Of a stretch of 35,706 bases of DNA, positions 32,427 to 35,706 are shown piece by piece. The position numbers and the translations under genes are program-made. Source of the DNA: JAZDMK01 sp043800975. GTDB taxonomy: Bacteria; Bacteroidota; Bacteroidia; Bacteroidales; JAHJDW01. Numbering within the stretch: the stretch's first letter is position 1; every line of letters starts with the position of its first letter. The stretch spans positions 1 through 35,706 of the forward strand of contig JAZDMK010000264.1 of assembly GCA_043800975.1 (NCBI GenBank). Reading direction: 5' to 3'. The notes beneath the pieces are model-generated. The model was not told the DNA's origin and did no database searches. It saw only the letters and a program-made list of their open reading frames with translations.

Positions 32427-34121
32427 ATGTCCGCTGAAAGCGAAAAAACCGGAAGCAACGAAACACAGCGTTCGCTGAATTTTCTGGAACAGATTATTGA
32501 AGAAGACATCCGCAATGGTAAAAACGAGGGTCGTGTGCACACACGCTTCCCGCCGGAACCCAACGGATATCTCCATATCGGTCATGCCAAGTCCATCTGC
32601 ATTAATTTTGGTTTGGCAAAAAAATACAACGGCAAATGCAACCTTCGTTTCGATGATACCAATCCTGTAAAAGAAGATACCGAGTATGTAGACTCCATTC
32701 GCGAAGACGTGAAATGGCTTGGCTTTTCGTGGGATGATCGTGAATTTTACGCGTCGGATTATTTTGAACAATTGTATGAATTTGCTGTTCAGCTTATACA
32801 AAAAGGAAAAGCCTATGTGTGTGAAATGACCGCCGAAGAAATGTCGAACGGTCGTGGAACGCCTTCCAAACCTGCTGTTGAGAGCCCATGGCGTAACCGC
32901 AGTATTGAAGCAAACCTTGATCTTTTCACCCGCATGCGTAATGGAGAATTCAAAGACGGAGAAAAAACATTGCGTGCAAAAGTAGATCTTGCATCCCCCA
33001 ACATGCACATGCGCGATCCTGTTTTATACCGCATTCTTCATACCGATCATCATCGCACCGGAAACAAATGGTGCATGTATCCGATGTATGATTATGCGCA
33101 CGGACAAAGCGATTCGATTGAAAAAATAACACATTCTATTTGCACACTGGAGTTCGAAGTACACCGTCCTTTGTACGAATGGTTCATTCAGGCATTGGAG
33201 ATTTTCCCTTCGCATCAGTATGAATTTGCACGTCTCAACATCACCTATACCGTGATGAGCAAGCGCAAACTGCTGGAGATGGTCAAAGGAAATTATGTAA
33301 ACGGCTGGGATGATCCGCGTATGCCAACGATCTGCGGAATGCGCCGGCGCGGTTATACACCCGAAGCAATTCGCAACTTTGCTGAAACAATTGGTGTCGC
33401 TAAACGAGAAAATGTAATTGATGTGGCATTGCTTGAACATTGTGTGCGTGAAGATTTAAACAAAAGTGCGCAACGTGTGATGGCTGTGATGAATCCTGTG
33501 AAAGTGGTTATCACTAATTACCCTGATGATCTGGTTGAAGAAATGGATGCTGTAAACAATCCAGAAAATGAAAATGCAGGATCGCGAAAAGTTCCATTTT
33601 CAAAAACGTTGTGGATCGAGCAGGAAGATTTCATGGAAGTACCTGAAAAAAAATTCTATCGCCTGTCGCCCGGAATGGAAGTGCGTTTACGCTATGCGTA
33701 TTTTGTAACCTGCACGGATGTAATTAAAAATACAGACGGAACAATTAAGGAAATTCACTGTACATACGACCCCGCATCACGTGGAGGAAACTCGCCGGAT
33801 GGAAGAAAAGTAAAAAGTACAATTCACTGGGTTTCGGAAAAGCACGCAATTGATGTGGAAACACGTTTGTATGATCGTTTGTTTACAAAAGAAAATCCCG
33901 ATGATACAGAAGAGGGAGAAGATTTTAAAAGTTTCATGAATCCGGAATCATTAAAAACAGTGGTTTGTAAAGCAGAGCCTTTTATAATGAATGCAAAAGC
34001 CGGAGAAAAATTTCAGTTTGAACGTATCGGATACTTTTGTGCAGATAAAGATTCTGCTATTGGAAAACCGGTTATGAACCGCACGGTTACGCTGAAAGAC
34101 TCGTGGACAAAAAACAAATAA
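32427..34121 (+). CDS. glnS: Glutamine-tRNA ligase
   Basis: Charges tRNA-Gln directly with glutamine. The start is the ATG at 32427 (MSAESEKTGS); the longer frame from 32259 would run through folB and both promoters. Class I signatures are clear: PEPNGYLHIGHAKS (HIGH at 50-53) and VMSKRK (276-281, the KMSKS counterpart). RFDDTNP, the connecting region HRPLYEWFIQALEIFPSHQY, and the C-terminal anticodon-binding barrels (about 345-564, ending VTLKDSWTKNK) agree with GlnRS rather than GluRS. Length (564) is standard. Presence of GlnRS suggests the organism does not depend only on the GatCAB route. Confidence 0.98.
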   Translation: MSAESEKTGSNETQRSLNFLEQIIEEDIRNGKNEGRVHTRFPPEPNGYLHIGHAKSICINFGLAKKYNGKCNLRFDDTNPVKEDTEYVDSIREDVKWLGFSWDDREFYASDYFEQLYEFAVQLIQKGKAYVCEMTAEEMSNGRGTPSKPAVESPWRNRSIEANLDLFTRMRNGEFKDGEKTLRAKVDLASPNMHMRDPVLYRILHTDHHRTGNKWCMYPMYDYAHGQSDSIEKITHSICTLEFEVHRPLYEWFIQALEIFPSHQYEFARLNITYTVMSKRKLLEMVKGNYVNGWDDPRMPTICGMRRRGYTPEAIRNFAETIGVAKRENVIDVALLEHCVREDLNKSAQRVMAVMNPVKVVITNYPDDLVEEMDAVNNPENENAGSRKVPFSKTLWIEQEDFMEVPEKKFYRLSPGMEVRLRYAYFVTCTDVIKNTDGTIKEIHCTYDPASRGGNSPDGRKVKSTIHWVSEKHAIDVETRLYDRLFTKENPDDTEEGEDFKSFMNPESLKTVVCKAEPFIMNAKAGEKFQFERIGYFCADKDSAIGKPVMNRTVTLKDSWTKNK

Positions 34122-34154
34122 AAAATATCTTCTTCACTTCAGCAAAATCATTCA

Positions 34155-35706
34155 TCAACGAATGAGTGTAATATTTCCTTGTCGGATGATCGTTGTATTA
34201 TCTTTAAGCATAGCATTTAGATAAAATACAAAAACACCACCGTCCATTTCTTTTCCATGCATTTTGCCGTCCCACCCAATCTCTGGATTATCAGTGAAGA
34301 ATACTTTGTTTCCCCAGCGGTCGTAGATTGCAAATTCCAATACTTCGATGCAATTATTTCTGACATAGAGTATGTCATTATATCCATCGTTGTTTGGAGA
34401 AAAAGCACTTGGAATAAACACTTCTCCGCACATCAATTCTACCGTAACAGTAACTGTATCTTGCGCAACACAACCGCCTGCATCAATAGATGTAACAATA
34501 TAGGATGTAGTTGTAGTAGGCGTTGCAAAAGGATTCTGGCAAGTAGGGCATGAAAGAGAGCCGGGCGGAAACCAGGACCAGGACGTTCCGCCGGAAGAAT
34601 GAAGCTGCACACTTTCTCCCGCTTCAATAGTGGTGTCAGGCCATGCGTGAACAACAGCAGAAGAAGTAATTTCAATATCAATGGTAGCGATTCCGCCACA
34701 AGTACCATTGTATGCTGTTACGGTATAGGTTGAATTAACCAGCGGATTCACAGTAATCGTAGCTGTTGTTGCAGCTGTACTCCAAATGTAGGTTGAGCCA
34801 CCTGAAGCTGTAAGCATGACATTTGCGCCTGCGCAAACCAATGTATCACCGATAATTTGTGGCGTTGGAATAGTATTTACAAGAAGCGTTATTTCAGTTG
34901 AAACGGCTGAATCGGGCGATGCGCAGGATGATGAGGAATAAAGAATTACTGAAACTACATCACCGTTAACAAACGTGTTTGAAGAAAACGTTGATGAATT
35001 TGTCCCGGCATTTACACCATTGACAAGCCATTGATAAGTTGGTGTTGTGCCACCACCCGTCTCGGCTGCTGTGAAAGTAACAATATCTCCAACACAAATC
35101 GCTCCGGATGGCGATGCAGAAATATTCACCTGAGGAGTAATTACAGAAGTTACTATAAGCACAATTGCGTTTGATATAGCTGAATCGGGCGATGCACAGG
35201 TTGATGAAGAGTAAAGAATACATGTAACAATATCACCGTTAACAAATGTGGAAGAAGAAAACACAGAAGAATTTGTTCCTGCATTTGCACCATTGACGAG
35301 CCATTGGTAAGTTGGTGTTGTGCCACCACCCGTTTCAGTTGCAGTGAAAGTAACAATATCACCAGCACAGATTGCCCCTGAAGGCGAAGCAGAAATAGTA
35401 ACCAGTGGAGTAACTGTACTGTTTACAATAATATTGATGCCGTTATCATTGCCAATCAATGCCGGAGTAGAGCTCACAACACGCACTCTGTAACCATTAC
35501 CCGGAGGGGTGGCACAAGGAATCATACAATGAATGTTTCCAGAATTTGCAGTGCTTAATAAGGTGCCAATGGAAACCGGTGCTGCAAAACTTCCGGCAGC
35601 ATCAGATAATTGAGCTGTATATACATTTCCAACTGTAAATGTTCCAACGCTTGTAAAAGGAACGATGATGGAGTCGCAAGCACAGAATGGACTTCCGCTA
35701 ACAGAT
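34155..35706 (-). CDS. Large T9SS type B surface protein with gliding-motility C-terminal domain, N-terminus outside window
   Basis: The frame stays open from the stop at 34155 to the window edge, giving at least 516 residues; the ATG at 35525 is internal. From the edge inward it holds a beta-sandwich segment ending in NGYRVRVVSSTPALIG, then two almost identical 91-residue Ig/PKD-like repeats with TYQWLVNG. A third beta domain (ASGGSTYIWSTAATTATITV) and a fourth (TSWSWFPPGSLSCPTCQNP) follow. The last 90 residues are the CHU_C / T9SS type B sorting domain: FIPSAFSPNNDGYNDILYV, AIYDRWGNKVF and GWDGKMHGKEMDGGVFVFYL. The protein is exported to the cell surface, probably as a large adhesin-like molecule. 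Confidence 0.93.
   Translation of the reverse strand, partial: SVSGSPFCACDSIIVPFTSVGTFTVGNVYTAQLSDAAGSFAAPVSIGTLLSTANSGNIHCMIPCATPPGNGYRVRVVSSTPALIGNDNGINIIVNSTVTPLVTISASPSGAICAGDIVTFTATETGGGTTPTYQWLVNGANAGTNSSVFSSSTFVNGDIVTCILYSSSTCASPDSAISNAIVLIVTSVITPQVNISASPSGAICVGDIVTFTAAETGGGTTPTYQWLVNGVNAGTNSSTFSSNTFVNGDVVSVILYSSSSCASPDSAVSTEITLLVNTIPTPQIIGDTLVCAGANVMLTASGGSTYIWSTAATTATITVNPLVNSTYTVTAYNGTCGGIATIDIEITSSAVVHAWPDTTIEAGESVQLHSSGGTSWSWFPPGSLSCPTCQNPFATPTTTTSYIVTSIDAGGCVAQDTVTVTVELMCGEVFIPSAFSPNNDGYNDILYVRNNCIEVLEFAIYDRWGNKVFFTDNPEIGWDGKMHGKEMDGGVFVFYLNAMLKDNTTIIRQGNITLIR
34866..35138 (-). repeat. Intragenic 273-bp repeat, second unit
   Basis: It encodes the 91 residues starting TPQVNISASPSGAICVGD. 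It differs from the adjacent unit at few residues. The DNA is also closely similar, so duplication was recent or is maintained by recombination. Confidence 0.85.
35139..35411 (-). repeat. Intragenic 273-bp repeat, first unit
   Basis: It encodes the 91 residues starting TPLVTISASPSGAICAGD with the Ig-like core TYQWLVNGANAGTNSS. It forms a direct tandem with 34866-35138 and could expand or contract. Confidence 0.85.

Noticed and set aside
34148..34165. Hairpin TCATTC/GAATGA as a terminator between glnS and the surface-protein gene
   Set aside because: Only a 6-bp AT-rich stem with no T run, partly inside the coding end of the surface protein.
35523..35525. ATG as the true start of the surface protein
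   Set aside because: The frame continues open to the window edge with the same beta-sandwich character and there is no signal peptide at this ATG.

Overview
The window reads as chromosomal DNA from a Bacteroidota bacterium, probably a free-living or environmental member related to Sphingobacteriales, Chitinophagales or Cytophagales. The signs are type IX secretion (T9SS) C-terminal sorting domains of both classes, an ECF sigma / FecR / TonB-dependent receptor / DUF4249 cluster, DUF4270 and DUF4197 proteins, an S46 dipeptidyl peptidase, and repeated promoter elements of the Bacteroidota type (TTTG, about 19 nt, TAnnTTTG). No rRNA, tRNA, CRISPR array, transposase or phage gene was recognised.

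Left part (1-6615, all minus strand): a defence-like or accessory block. In transcription order it holds a DUF488 protein with a Panacea/SocA-like N-terminus, a 1-nt-spaced partner ending in a canonical beta-clamp motif (QLSLF), a single-chain type IIG/ISP-like restriction-modification enzyme, two AT-rich orphan membrane proteins, and the first 88 residues of an AlbA_2 (Schlafen-like) protein that runs off the window. The restriction enzyme carries an in-frame copy of a short palindromic element, and its specificity region is visibly richer in AT than the rest of the gene.

6616-7526 is non-coding and built of imperfect direct repeats, including a duplicated block of about 187 bp. Related sequence recurs at 8729-8790 and 31826-31976. 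A second dispersed element is shared by 9827-9870 and 31719-31760.

Middle part (7527-23261): a T9SS-exported repeat protein and a lipoprotein; the minus-strand operon ECF sigma - FecR - TonB-dependent receptor - DUF4249 lipoprotein, a cell-surface signalling and uptake unit of unknown substrate; a plus-strand DUF4197 gene; a DPP7-type S46 peptidase; a tight minus-strand run of small lipoprotein, secreted EEP-family nuclease, M28 peptidase with PDZ domain and gpsA; and a divergent iron-type superoxide dismutase. Several of these point to breakdown of extracellular protein and nucleic acid.

Right part (23318-35706): an operon of a truncated glycogen-synthase-like protein, a DUF4270 lipoprotein, glmS and a lipoprotein with a TonB C-terminal domain; the pstSCAB phosphate transporter with a near-perfect promoter but no phoU in view; divergent folB and glnS; and the C-terminal part of a large surface protein with two nearly identical Ig/PKD-like repeats and a gliding-motility (CHU_C, T9SS type B) C-terminus.

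The most plausible under-described biology is the DUF488 plus clamp-motif pair (4917-6615), followed by the coupled two-membrane-protein plus AlbA_2 cluster at 1-1638. All family assignments come from motif reading; no database search was run.
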